Part shown: positions 53,141-61,671 of the stretch, one piece after another | Position numbering within the stretch: the first letter of the stretch is position 1 | Layout: each line of letters opens with the position of its first letter | Source of the DNA: Gammaproteobacteria bacterium | Lineage (GTDB): Bacteria; Pseudomonadota; Gammaproteobacteria; Nevskiales; Nevskiaceae | NCBI GenBank assembly: GCA_026398815.1 | Contig: JAPLSA010000017.1 | Coordinates: forward strand, 310,001-374,000 | Direction: 5' to 3' | Length of the DNA stretch: 64,000 nt | Translations under genes and position numbers: made by a program | The notes under the pieces: generated by a model | Databases searched by the model: none | Told to the model about the DNA's origin: nothing | Seen by the model: the letters and a program-made list of their open reading frames with translations, nothing else

Positions 53141-54088
53141 TCAGAGCAAGGCCAGGGGAAGCAGGATAGCCAGCGCCATGACCAGCGCCATGGCGATCAC
53201 GTAGACCAGGCACAGCAGCAGCACGAACAGCGCGGTCGACAGCCGGCCGCCGCCATGCACGCGACGCAGCGCCAGCCACAGGTAGACCGGCATCGCCAGC
53301 GCCAGCACCTCATCGAAGCGGCCGATCACCGGCAGCAGGCCGGCCAGCAGCACCAGGAAGATGAACGAGTGGAAGTTCACCGCGAACAGCAGGTGCACCG
53401 CGTAGTTCGCACCGCGCCGCAGATAGCCGAGCTTCAGGAACGCGGCGAACAGTGGCATCAGCAGAAACATCGCCACCGGCGCCCAGCCGGTGAAGGTGTC
53501 GAAGATGCGCTCGGTCAGCTCTTCCCTGGGCAGCGACAGCAGCAGGTCGAGCCGGTGGTTGGCGCGGGCATCGAAGTCCGGAAAGCCGGTGTCGACGTGC
53601 ATCTCGCCACGGTGGCGCGGCGCAGTACTGGCCTCTTCGCCGCCAGCCTTTGCGCTGCTGCCGGCGCCGTCGGCCGCAGCTGCCGGGCGATCGGCCGTGG
53701 CCGAGGAGCTGTCGACCGGCGTTTCCGGCCCGCTACCGATCTGCATGAAGCCGGTGTTGCCCGACAGCCCGAGCACCGCGAAGAACAGGATGCTCAGCGC
53801 CAGATAGAGCCGCAGCGGCCGCACATAGCGCTGGCGACGGCCGGCGACGTATTCGAGCGTCAGCGCGCCCGGCTTCAGCAGCAGCGACTGCAGCGTGCGC
53901 CACAGCTGGCCCTGCAGCGCGAAGGTCTGCTCGGCGAACTCGGCGATGAAATGCCCGACCGTCGGCATCTCGATCCGGGTTTCCTGCCCGCAGACCGGGC
54001 AGTAGCTGACGTCGGCGCGGGCACCGCAGTTGCGACAGAACGGGCCGTCGACCGGCGCCGGCTGCAGCGAAGGGCGCGTGGCGTGCAC
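53141..54088 (-). CDS. DUF3667-like zinc-ribbon membrane protein
   Basis: 315 residues from a GTG set directly against the pepP stop. An N-terminal zinc ribbon CRNCG...CPVCG (about 18-34) is followed by a helical segment and four or five membrane helices (LRLYLALSILFFAVLG onward). A long Ala/Ser/Glu-rich loop lies between them. It matches the DUF3667 style. Function unknown. It is inserted between pepP and ubiH, genes that are adjacent in E. coli. Confidence 0.75.
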   Translation of the reverse strand: MHATRPSLQPAPVDGPFCRNCGARADVSYCPVCGQETRIEMPTVGHFIAEFAEQTFALQGQLWRTLQSLLLKPGALTLEYVAGRRQRYVRPLRLYLALSILFFAVLGLSGNTGFMQIGSGPETPVDSSSATADRPAAAADGAGSSAKAGGEEASTAPRHRGEMHVDTGFPDFDARANHRLDLLLSLPREELTERIFDTFTGWAPVAMFLLMPLFAAFLKLGYLRRGANYAVHLLFAVNFHSFIFLVLLAGLLPVIGRFDEVLALAMPVYLWLALRRVHGGGRLSTALFVLLLCLVYVIAMALVMALAILLPLALL

Positions 54089-55411
54089 TCAGCCCCGCAT
54101 CAGCGCTTCGATGTCGGCCACGGCTTTCGGCACGCCGGCGGTCAGCACTTCTGGCGCGCCAGAGGTGACCAGCACGTCGTCCTCGATGCGGATGCCGATG
54201 CCGTGGAAACGCGGATCGACGCCTTCGCTGCCGGGCGCGATGTAGAGGCCCGGCTCGACGGTCATCACCATGCCAGGCTGGAACGGCCGCGCCACGCCAT
54301 CGATCTTGTAGCGGCCGACATCGTGGACATCGAGTCCCAGCCAGTGGCCGGTGCCATGCATGTAGAACTGCCGGTGCCGGCCTTCGGCGATCAGGCTGTC
54401 GACGTCGCCGGTAAGCAGGCCGAGCGCGACCATGCCCTCGGTCAGCACCTTGGTTGCCACCTCATGCGGACGCGACGAGGCATTGCCGGAGGTCAGCTCG
54501 GCGATCGCGGCGAGCTGGGCGGCCAGCACCACTTCGTAGACCTCGCGCTGCGCGCCCGAATAGCGCCCGTTGACCGGGAACGTGCGGGTGATGTCGGCGG
54601 TGTAGCCCTGGTACTCGCCGCCGGCGTCGATCAGCAGCAGGTCGCCGTCGTTGAGCTGCGACTCGTTTTCCTTGTAATGCAGGATGCAGGCGTTCTCGCC
54701 GCCGCCGACGATCGAGCCGTAGCCGCACTCCATGCCGTGGCGCTCGAACTCGTGATGGATCTCGGCTGCCACCGCCCATTCCCAGCCGCCGGGACGGGTG
54801 CTGCGCATCGCCCGCACGTGTGCGCCAGCCGTCACCTGGCAGGCGTGGCGGAGCAGCGCCAGCTCGGCCTCGGTCTTGATCAGGCGCTGCTCGTGCAACG
54901 TTGATTCCAGCGCCACGATGTCGGTCGGCGCGGCCGCCCCGCGACGCGACACCTCGCGGATCTCGCGCACCACGGCGGCGATCCGGCCATCCCATTCCGG
55001 GTGCTCGCCCAGCGTGTAGAACAGCCGATTGCGGCCGGCCAGCAGGCTCTGCAGCTGCTGCTCGAAGTCGCCGATCACGAAGGCCTGGTCGGCGCCGTAG
55101 CGGCTCACCGCGCCTTCCGGCCCGGCCCGGCGGCCGTCCCAGATTTCCCGCGCCGGATCGCGCGGCCGGACGAACAGCAGGAACGCGCCCTCGCTGCGCC
55201 CTGGCGCCAGCACCAGCATGGCGTCCGGCTCGTTGAAGCCGGTCAGGTAGAGGAAGTCGGAATCCTGCCGAAAGCGGTAATGGGCGTCGCGGTTGCGGAT
55301 CACCTCGCGCGCCGACGGCACGATCGCCACGCTGTCCGGGCCGATGGCGGCCAGCAGGCGGGCGCGGCGCGCGGCGTATTCGGCGAGTTCGGCGGCTGTC
55401 GGGGCAGGCAT
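54089..55411 (-). CDS. pepP: Xaa-Pro aminopeptidase PepP
   Basis: 440 residues, as in E. coli (441). It removes the N-terminal residue before proline, using two manganese ions. Metal ligands: Asp in LLIDAGGE, Asp in TADITRTF, His in MHGTGHWLGLDVHD, Glu in TVEPGLY, Glu in IRIEDDV. The N-terminal creatinase-type domain is complete (DSDFLYLTGFNEPDAMLVL). ATG at 55411 was chosen over a TTG at 55420. It follows the UPF0149 gene by 9 nt. Confidence 0.93.
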   Translation of the reverse strand: MPAPTAAELAEYAARRARLLAAIGPDSVAIVPSAREVIRNRDAHYRFRQDSDFLYLTGFNEPDAMLVLAPGRSEGAFLLFVRPRDPAREIWDGRRAGPEGAVSRYGADQAFVIGDFEQQLQSLLAGRNRLFYTLGEHPEWDGRIAAVVREIREVSRRGAAAPTDIVALESTLHEQRLIKTEAELALLRHACQVTAGAHVRAMRSTRPGGWEWAVAAEIHHEFERHGMECGYGSIVGGGENACILHYKENESQLNDGDLLLIDAGGEYQGYTADITRTFPVNGRYSGAQREVYEVVLAAQLAAIAELTSGNASSRPHEVATKVLTEGMVALGLLTGDVDSLIAEGRHRQFYMHGTGHWLGLDVHDVGRYKIDGVARPFQPGMVMTVEPGLYIAPGSEGVDPRFHGIGIRIEDDVLVTSGAPEVLTAGVPKAVADIEALMRG

Positions 55412-55420
55412 GAGCGGCAA

Positions 55421-55978
55421 TCAGTGGATGGTCGGCGACGCGCCGGGCGCGCCATGGCGCGGGTGCAGTTCCATGAACACCAGCTGGGCGCCGACGCGGA
55501 TGTACTCGACCAGCTCGGCGTAGGCGTTTTCCTCGCCCTCATCGTCGTCGCCGGAATCCAGCGACGAGCGGGTGAACTCGGTAAGGTCCTTGACGATCTC
55601 CCGGACTTCCTCGCTGCACTCGCGCAGGTTCAGCTTGATGCGGCCGGCCAGCCCGTACAGGAAGCCTTCGCACCAGGCGCCGAGCGCAGCAGCGCGATCC
55701 GCCAGGCTGGCGTCGTCGTCCGGCAACATCGGGGCGAACGCCGACTGCAGGTCGGTCAGCGAGCCCAGGGTTTCGTCGCGCAGCGCCAGCAGCGCGGCAC
55801 GATCGCCGGCCTCGGGATGGCTTTCGACTTCGTCGAGCAGGGCGACCGGGTCGACCTCCTCGGGCTTCTGGCGGCACAGCGCACCGCAAAGGCTGCCGTG
55901 ATAGGCGGCGGCCTCGTCGTCGTAGCCGACTCGGGCCATCAGCGCGACGAGCGCCGGGTAATCGATGGGGTTGGTCAT
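55421..55978 (-). CDS. ygfB: UPF0149 family protein YgfB
   Basis: 185 residues. Family blocks: SLCGALC near residue 30, LGAWCEGFLYGLAG, and the acidic SGDDDEGEENAYAELVEYIRVGAQLVFMEL. All-helical cytoplasmic protein; in Pseudomonas a relative modulates gene expression of an amidase. It is the first gene of the ygfB-pepP-(DUF3667)-ubiH-ubiI operon. Start ATG at 55978. Confidence 0.88.
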   Translation of the reverse strand: MTNPIDYPALVALMARVGYDDEAAAYHGSLCGALCRQKPEEVDPVALLDEVESHPEAGDRAALLALRDETLGSLTDLQSAFAPMLPDDDASLADRAAALGAWCEGFLYGLAGRIKLNLRECSEEVREIVKDLTEFTRSSLDSGDDDEGEENAYAELVEYIRVGAQLVFMELHPRHGAPGASPTIH

Positions 55979-56043
55979 GCCGCGATTATATGTCGCGAGC
56001 GCGCCCTGACCTGCTGCGGGCCCGCAGTTCGAGGACAGCAAAA

Positions 56044-56179
56044 TCAAAAGTGAAACGCAAAGGCGCAAAGAACGGCAAAGAGGAGGAAATCAAAAGCTGT
56101 TCAGGAAAGCAGCACCCGACATTCACTTGTGTCTTTGCGTCCTTTCTTTTCCCTTTGCGCCTTTGCGTTTAACTTTTGA
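56044..56179. repeat. Long inverted repeat of dispersed type
   Basis: Arms 56044-56070 and 56153-56179 pair at 26 of 27 positions, around the core CGCAAAGGCGCAAAG. The 82-nt middle is also purine- or pyrimidine-biased, with partly matching inner blocks. The AT- and purine-skewed composition is unlike the genes around it. Sequences of this kind recur as intergenic elements in many bacterial genomes. It fills the gap between ygfB and ruvA (convergent with nothing), where ruvB might have been. Confidence 0.75.
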
Positions 56180-56214
56180 CGCTTGATTCTTTGTGTTGCG
56201 CCAGCCGCCATGCC

Positions 56215-56814
56215 TTAGCGCACCGCGCGTTTCAGCGCTTCGCGGATGATCTGATCGGTGCTCATGTCGTCCTTGTGCACGGCATCGGTCAGCTTCTGCG
56301 CTTCCACCGGCTTGTAGCCAAGCGATTCCAGCGCGGCGCGCGCTTCGGCCAGCGGGCTGGCGGCGATCGTGATGCCGGCCGAGGTCAGCGCGCCGGCATC
56401 GCCCGGCCCGCCGGCACCAGCCTTGTCGCGCAGTTCGATGACGATGCGCTCGGCGGTCTTCTTGCCGATGCCGGGCAGCTTCACCAGCCGGCCGGTTTCC
56501 GCCGCCCGGACGGCGGCCCAGAAATCCTCGACGCCGATGCCGGACAGGATCGCCAGCGCCAGCTTCGGGCCGATGCCGGTGATCTTGATGATCTCGCGGA
56601 ACAGCGCCTTCTCTGCGGCGGTGGCGAAGCCGAACAGCAGATGGGCGTCCTCGCGGATCACCAGATGGGTCTGCAGCACGATCGCGGTGCCGATCGCCGG
56701 CAGCTTGAAGAACGTCGACATCGGCGCTTCGACTTCGTAGCCGACGCCGCCGACATCGAGCAGCAGCATCGGCGGCTGCTTGGCGATCAGGGTGCCGCTG
56801 AGTCGTCCGATCAT
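56215..56814 (-). CDS. ruvA: Holliday junction helicase subunit RuvA
   Basis: 199 residues. The N-terminal OB domain MIGRLSGTLIAKQPP is followed by helix-hairpin-helix motifs (KITGIGPKLALAIL and KLPGIGKKTAERIV), and the C-terminal domain that binds RuvB (AALESLGYKPVEAQKL). RuvA holds the four-way junction for RuvB-driven branch migration. It is 11 nt downstream of ruvC. No ruvB follows. Confidence 0.95.
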   Translation of the reverse strand: MIGRLSGTLIAKQPPMLLLDVGGVGYEVEAPMSTFFKLPAIGTAIVLQTHLVIREDAHLLFGFATAAEKALFREIIKITGIGPKLALAILSGIGVEDFWAAVRAAETGRLVKLPGIGKKTAERIVIELRDKAGAGGPGDAGALTSAGITIAASPLAEARAALESLGYKPVEAQKLTDAVHKDDMSTDQIIREALKRAVR

Positions 56815-56825
56815 GGGTCAGGCCT

Positions 56826-57389
56826 TCAACGCGGGGAGGAGATTCTCGGCTTGGCGACGCTGGCATTGCCCCAGGCGCCGCGCAGCGCTTCGCCGGTGCG
56901 CAGCACCGTGCCGCGCACGTGGGCATGGCAGAGCGCCACCGCCAGCGCATCGGAGGCATCGGTCGGTGCGGTTTCCGGCAACGCCAGCAGGATGCGGATC
57001 ATGTGCTGCACCTGCTGTTTCTCGGCCCGGCCGCTGCCGACCACGGCCGACTTGATCTGCGCCGGCGCGTATTCGGCCACGCTCAGCCCGGCCGCAGCCA
57101 GTGCACAGATCGCCGCCCCTCGGGCCTGGCCGAGAACCAGCGCGCTCGAGACGTTGCGGTTGACGAACACTTCCTCGATCGCCGATTCCTGCGGTGCGTA
57201 CTGGCGCACTACCTCACCGATCTCGGTGAAGATCCGCAGCAGCCGCGCCGGCAGTTCGCCCTTGTCGAGATGAATGCGACCGTGATCGATGCAGCGCGAG
57301 CGGTTGCCGGCGTGTTCGATCACGCCCCAGCCGGTGATCCGCGAGCCGGGGTCGATGCCGAGAATGCGGACCGGGGCGCTGGCCGCCAC
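56826..57389 (-). CDS. ruvC: Holliday junction resolvase RuvC
   Basis: 187 residues from a GTG. RNase H-fold endonuclease with acidic residues in ILGIDPGSRITGWG (Asp), AIEEVFV (Glu) and PTDASDALAVALCHA (two Asp), plus QARGAAICALA. It cuts Holliday junctions. It starts 2 nt after the yebC stop, forming yebC-ruvC-ruvA as in E. coli. Confidence 0.95.
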   Translation of the reverse strand: MAASAPVRILGIDPGSRITGWGVIEHAGNRSRCIDHGRIHLDKGELPARLLRIFTEIGEVVRQYAPQESAIEEVFVNRNVSSALVLGQARGAAICALAAAGLSVAEYAPAQIKSAVVGSGRAEKQQVQHMIRILLALPETAPTDASDALAVALCHAHVRGTVLRTGEALRGAWGNASVAKPRISSPR

Positions 57390-57391
57390 CT

Positions 57392-58114
57392 TCAGGCCGG
57401 AAGTTCGGCGTTGTGGTGCACGTCCTGCACGTCGTCGAGTTCCTCGAGACGGGCGATCAGCTTGGCCATCTGTGCGGCCGCTTCGCCGTCCAGCGCGGTG
57501 CGCGTCGCGGGCCGCATGACGACATCGGAGTCGATCGGCGTCAGCCCGGCCGCTTCCAGCGCGCCCTTGACCGCGAGATAGGCGTCCGGCGTGGTCAGCA
57601 CGTCGACGAAGCCGTCTTCCGACAGCACGTCGTCGGCGCCGGAATCCAGCGCCACTTCCATGATCCGGTCTTCGAGTGCCGCGTTGTCGCGGATGTCGAA
57701 GATGATTTCACCGGTGCGGGTGAACTGGAACGCCACCGAGCCCGACGTGCCGAGGTTGCCGCCGTTGCGGCTGAACGCCGCACGCACGTCGGCCACGGTA
57801 CGGGTGGCGTTGTCGGTCATGCAGTCGACCATCACCGCGACACCGCCGGGGCCGTAGCCCTCGTAGCGGATTTCGACGACCTGCTCGGTGGCGCCCTCGC
57901 CGGTGCCGCGCTTGATCGCCCGCTCGACCGTGTCCTTGGTCATGTTCGCGGTCAGCGCCTTGTCGATCGCCAGCCGCAGGCGCGGGTTGGCGTTGGCATC
58001 ACCACCGCCGCTGCGGGCGGCGATGGTGATCTCGCGAATGAACTTGGTGAACTTCTTCGCCTTGACCGCGTCGGCCGCGTTCTTGCGACTTTCGATGGAA
58101 GGACCACGACCCAT
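57392..58114 (-). CDS. yebC: YebC/PmpR (TACO1) family protein
   Basis: 240 residues with the complete family pattern: start MGRGPSIESRKNAADAVK, KFIREITIAARSGGGDANANPRLRLA, IKRGTGEGATEQVVEIRYEGYGPGG, and AFSRNGGNLGTSGSVAFQF. YebC-type proteins act as transcription regulators and, as shown for relatives, help translation of proline stretches. It is the first of the yebC-ruvC-ruvA unit. Confidence 0.95.
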   Translation of the reverse strand: MGRGPSIESRKNAADAVKAKKFTKFIREITIAARSGGGDANANPRLRLAIDKALTANMTKDTVERAIKRGTGEGATEQVVEIRYEGYGPGGVAVMVDCMTDNATRTVADVRAAFSRNGGNLGTSGSVAFQFTRTGEIIFDIRDNAALEDRIMEVALDSGADDVLSEDGFVDVLTTPDAYLAVKGALEAAGLTPIDSDVVMRPATRTALDGEAAAQMAKLIARLEELDDVQDVHHNAELPA

Positions 58115-58147
58115 GAATGACTCCGCTGCGTCTGTTGGAAGCGCTGC

Positions 58148-59608
58148 TCAGCGCTTCTTGTTGGCCGAGTGGATCGCGTGGCCGTCCACCGCGAGCGCGG
58201 CCTCGTGGAAGGTTTCCGACAAGGTCGGATGGCCGTGCATGGTCAGCTGGATGTCCTGCGTGGTGGCGGCGAACTCCAGCGCCAGCACCGCTTCGGCGCA
58301 CAGCTCCGAGACGTACGGGCCGATCATGTGGACGCCGAGCACGCGATCGGTCTTGGCATCGGACACGAACTTGACCTGGCCAGCCACCGATTCGATGGCG
58401 CGCGCGCGGCCGTTGGCGGCGAACGGGCTGGAGCCGACCTTCACCTCGTGACCGGCCGCCTTGGCCTGCTCTTCCGACAGCCCGACCCAGGCGATTTCCG
58501 GGTTGGTGTAGATCACCGACGGAATGGCGTTGTAGTTCACTTCCGACTTCTCGCCGTGCAGCTGCTCGATCAGCACCACGCCTTCCTCGATCGCCTTGTG
58601 CGCCAGCATCGCGCCGCCGATCACGTCGCCGACCGCATAGATGCCCGGTGCCGAGGTCTTGTAGCCCTTGTCGACCTTGACGAAGCCACGCTCGTCGAGC
58701 GCCACGCCGGCAGCGTCGGCACCGAGGTTGTCGGTGTACGGACGGCGGCCGACGGCGACGATCAGCTTGTCGAACACTTCGGTCTTCGACTGGCCGTCCT
58801 GCTCGTAGGTCACCGTCACGTCCTTGTCGGACTTGGCCACCGCGGTGACCTTGGCGCCGAGGCGGATGTCGAGGCCCTGCTTGGCGAACTGGCGCAGCGC
58901 TTCCTTGGAAATGGCCGCGTCGACCATCGGCAGGAAGCCCGGCAGCGCTTCGAGGATCGTGGTCTTGGCGCCGAGGCGCGACCACACCGAACCGAGTTCG
59001 ACGCCGATCACGCCGGCGCCGATGATGCCGAGGCGGCCCGGCACGGCGGCGAATTCCAGCGCGCCCCAGGAGTCGACGATCTTGTCGCCGTCGAACGGCG
59101 CGATCTTCTTCAGCTCGACCGGCGCGGAGCCGGTGGCGATGATGATGTGCTTGCCCGAGTAGACCTCGGTCTTGCCGTCATGCGCGGTGTACTGCACCTG
59201 ACCGTTGCCGAGCAGCTTGCCGAAGCCGAACAGGCCGGTGACCTTGTTGGCCTGGAACAGCATCTTGACGCCGCCGGAGTTGGCCTTCGACACGGCCTGC
59301 TTGCGCTCCTGCATCTTGGCGATGTCGATGGTCGGCGACGACACGCCGATGCCGTGCACCGCGAACTCGTGGCCGGCCTTGTGGAACAGCTCCGACGACT
59401 CCAGCAGCGCCTTCGACGGAATGCAGCCGGCGTTCAGGCAGGTGCCGCCAAAGCTCGGGCTGTTGTCGCGGTTGAGCCAGCCGTCGATGCACAGCGTCTT
59501 CAGGCCCAGCTGTCCGGCGCGGATCGCGGCGGGATAGCCGCCGGGGCCGCCACCGATGACGATGACGTCGAAGGACTTGTCTGATGCCGGGCTTGAGGTG
59601 TCGCTCAT
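58148..59608 (-). CDS. lpdA: Dihydrolipoyl dehydrogenase (E3)
   Basis: 486 residues. FAD motif GGGPGGYPAA, redox-active GGTCLNAGCIPSKALL (two Cys), NAD motif GAGVIGVELGS, and the C-terminal His-Glu catalytic pair HGHPTLSETFHEA. It reoxidises dihydrolipoamide of 2-oxoacid dehydrogenase complexes. Interestingly it is alone, without sucAB or ace genes adjacent. Start ATG at 59608. Confidence 0.93.
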   Translation of the reverse strand: MSDTSSPASDKSFDVIVIGGGPGGYPAAIRAGQLGLKTLCIDGWLNRDNSPSFGGTCLNAGCIPSKALLESSELFHKAGHEFAVHGIGVSSPTIDIAKMQERKQAVSKANSGGVKMLFQANKVTGLFGFGKLLGNGQVQYTAHDGKTEVYSGKHIIIATGSAPVELKKIAPFDGDKIVDSWGALEFAAVPGRLGIIGAGVIGVELGSVWSRLGAKTTILEALPGFLPMVDAAISKEALRQFAKQGLDIRLGAKVTAVAKSDKDVTVTYEQDGQSKTEVFDKLIVAVGRRPYTDNLGADAAGVALDERGFVKVDKGYKTSAPGIYAVGDVIGGAMLAHKAIEEGVVLIEQLHGEKSEVNYNAIPSVIYTNPEIAWVGLSEEQAKAAGHEVKVGSSPFAANGRARAIESVAGQVKFVSDAKTDRVLGVHMIGPYVSELCAEAVLALEFAATTQDIQLTMHGHPTLSETFHEAALAVDGHAIHSANKKR

Positions 59609-59766
59609 GATCGCGTGCAGCTCCGTGAAGGGCGGGTCGGAAAGCAGCGCAGGCTCTGTCGCGCGGTCAGCGGTGAACCTGTCGTGGGGGCGCTACTTTA
59701 CCGCAAGGCCTGCGACCTCCGGCACGTGCCAGCCGAAAGTCGAACATTCACGAAGCGTGCGAGGGC

Positions 59767-60480
59767 CTACCCCTGGCTGCGGCTGTCGAGTTCCCGGGCG
59801 CCAGCCATCAGGCAGGCAAACAGGCTCTTCAGATGGGCGTGGACCTGCTCGATCGGGCCGCGCGGATCGCTGATCAGCCACTCGGTCATCAGCTCGCGGA
59901 TGGCGCCGATCATGCCGATGCAGGTCCGCAGGTAATCGCGGTCCGGCAGTTCGCCGGTCGCCACCAGCGCCCGCGTGAAGCTGTTCAGCACACCGGCGAA
60001 TTCGTGGATCGCGGCGCGCCGGCGATCGAACATCTCGCTGCTGACGCCGATCACCTCGACGCACAGGATGCGGGTGCGCCGGGGGTCCTGCGTGCAGCCG
60101 TCGACGAAGGCGCGCAGCGCGGCTTCCATCCGCTCTTGCGGCGTCTGCGATTCGCGCAGCAGCGCTTCGGTCACCACCCGGCGGGTGTCCAGCATGATCC
60201 GGTCGTACAAGGCCACCAGCACGGCCTCGCGCGACTCGAAATGCTCGTAGAAATGCCGGGTCGTGACCCGCGCCGTCGAGCACAGCAGCTCGATCGGCGT
60301 GCGCGAGAAGCCGCGTTCGGCAAACAGGTCGAGTGCGGCCTCAAGCAGGCGCTGGCGACGCTCGGCAGCCAGTTGTTCGGACGTTCGTCCGGCGTAGCCG
60401 CGCCGCTTGGGCGGCGTGCGGAACCCGGGACCGCCCGGCAGCAAGGCGGCAGCCGATCCTGACGGATCAATCATGGACAT
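59767..60480 (-). CDS. TetR-family transcriptional regulator
   Basis: 237 residues. The HTH is RLLEAALDLFAERGFSRTP then TARVTTRHFYEHFESREAVL, a standard TetR DNA-binding domain after an extended N-terminus of about 35 residues. The C-terminal helical domain would bind a ligand, perhaps an acyl-CoA, judged from the neighbouring crotonase and acyl-CoA synthetase genes (inference). Start ATG at 60480, with a second ATG at 60474. The TetR gene lies downstream of the crotonase on the same strand. Confidence 0.87.
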   Translation of the reverse strand: MSMIDPSGSAAALLPGGPGFRTPPKRRGYAGRTSEQLAAERRQRLLEAALDLFAERGFSRTPIELLCSTARVTTRHFYEHFESREAVLVALYDRIMLDTRRVVTEALLRESQTPQERMEAALRAFVDGCTQDPRRTRILCVEVIGVSSEMFDRRRAAIHEFAGVLNSFTRALVATGELPDRDYLRTCIGMIGAIRELMTEWLISDPRGPIEQVHAHLKSLFACLMAGARELDSRSQG

Positions 60481-60489
60481 GCGGTACAC

Positions 60490-60776
60490 CCCGTGGCTTC
60501 GCGCGGGGTCTTGGCCCCGGCGATATTAGAATTTCCGGCGCTGTTTTAGCAGGTACTCGGGAACTCTGCACGGATTGACAACAACCGAATCACCTGCCAG
60601 TAAAAACCTCATTCGGTTCAACGGCGAGGGCATTATCTGCACTCGTCATATTTTCGGAATATCGAATTTTCCGATCTTGCCGGGCGGCAAGCTTTCCGTG
60701 CGTTCATGCAAGCTCGCGATGACCCCGGGTTCGACCCGCCAGCCGGCTGCGCGGCGGCGAGTCGACAGCGGGTGCC
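60490..60776. promoter_or_regulatory. AT-richer intergenic region upstream of the TetR gene
   Basis: About 290 nt with low GC for this genome, including ATATTTTCGGAATATCGAATT and TTGACA at 60575. A small hairpin CTTGCC/GGCAAG lies at 60676-60691. It is the end of the crotonase transcript and the promoter of the TetR gene. I cannot define a clear operator. Confidence 0.5.
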
Positions 60777-61580
60777 TCAGCGGCCGGTGAAACGGGCCGG
60801 ACGGCGCTCGACGAACGAGGCCACGCCTTCCTTGACGTCATCGCTGCCCATGATCGGCGAGAGGTCGCGGACCAGCCGCTCGATCGCCACCTGATCGCCC
60901 TGCTCGATGGCGATCCGCGACGACTTGAGGCTGGCGTAGACACCGAGCGGCGCCTGGGCGGCGACCCGTTCGGCAATCGCCAGGCCGCGCTCGAACTGCT
61001 GGCCGGCCGGCACCACTTCCTGGACGAGGCCGATGCGCAGCGCCTCGGCGGCATTGAACTCGTCGCCGGTCAGCAAGTACTTCTGGGCATTGCCCCAGCC
61101 GAACTCCTGGACCATGCGCACCGTCGCACCGCCGACTGCATAGATGCCGCGCTTCACTTCGATCTGGCCGAAGCGGCAGTCGTCGGCGGCGACACGGATA
61201 TCGGCGGCCAGCGCCAGTTCGATCGCCACCGTGAAGCAGATGCCGTGCATCGCGAAGATCACCGGCTTCGACACCCGCTTTTCCGGGATCAGGCCGAACG
61301 GATCGCGTTCGTGCTCCGCCAAATCCGGCCACTGGCCGGAGGCGAAGGCCGGGGTCCACTGGGTCAGTTCCAGCCCGGCGGTAAAGGCCTTGCCGTTGGC
61401 CGACACCAGCGCGCAACGCAGTTCCGGATCGGTATCCAGCAGGCCGTAGGCGGCAGCCAGCTGGTGATGCATCTCCAGGTCGAAGGCGTTGTATTTCTCC
61501 GGCCGGTTGAAGGTGATCAGCAGCACATGGCCGCGGCGTTCGGTGAGGATCTTCGGTGCGGCGGCAGGGGTCTGGGTCAT
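60777..61580 (-). CDS. Crotonase/enoyl-CoA hydratase family protein
   Basis: 267 residues. Crotonase fold with FNRPEKYNAFDLEM, first oxyanion strand FTAGLELTQW, and catalytic-Glu region FGQIEVKRGIYAVGGATVR. The canonical GGG of the second oxyanion turn reads TVA (ICFTVAIELALAADI). It hydrates or isomerises an unsaturated acyl-CoA, but the changed turn makes the exact reaction uncertain. It diverges from the LuxR-ligase fusion across 91 nt. Confidence 0.88.
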   Translation of the reverse strand: MTQTPAAAPKILTERRGHVLLITFNRPEKYNAFDLEMHHQLAAAYGLLDTDPELRCALVSANGKAFTAGLELTQWTPAFASGQWPDLAEHERDPFGLIPEKRVSKPVIFAMHGICFTVAIELALAADIRVAADDCRFGQIEVKRGIYAVGGATVRMVQEFGWGNAQKYLLTGDEFNAAEALRIGLVQEVVPAGQQFERGLAIAERVAAQAPLGVYASLKSSRIAIEQGDQVAIERLVRDLSPIMGSDDVKEGVASFVERRPARFTGR

Positions 61581-61671
61581 GGCGGGCGGTGGCGGACAGC
61601 GGTGGAGGAAACGGCGATCAGCGCAGGCAGTGCGGCAGTGGCGCGCCGGCCCCGGATGTTAGCCTCCCGGC

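Noticed and set aside
60575-60790. A 71-codon plus-strand frame in the gap upstream of the TetR gene.
   Set aside because: Low coding quality and no ribosome site; the region is better read as regulatory sequence.
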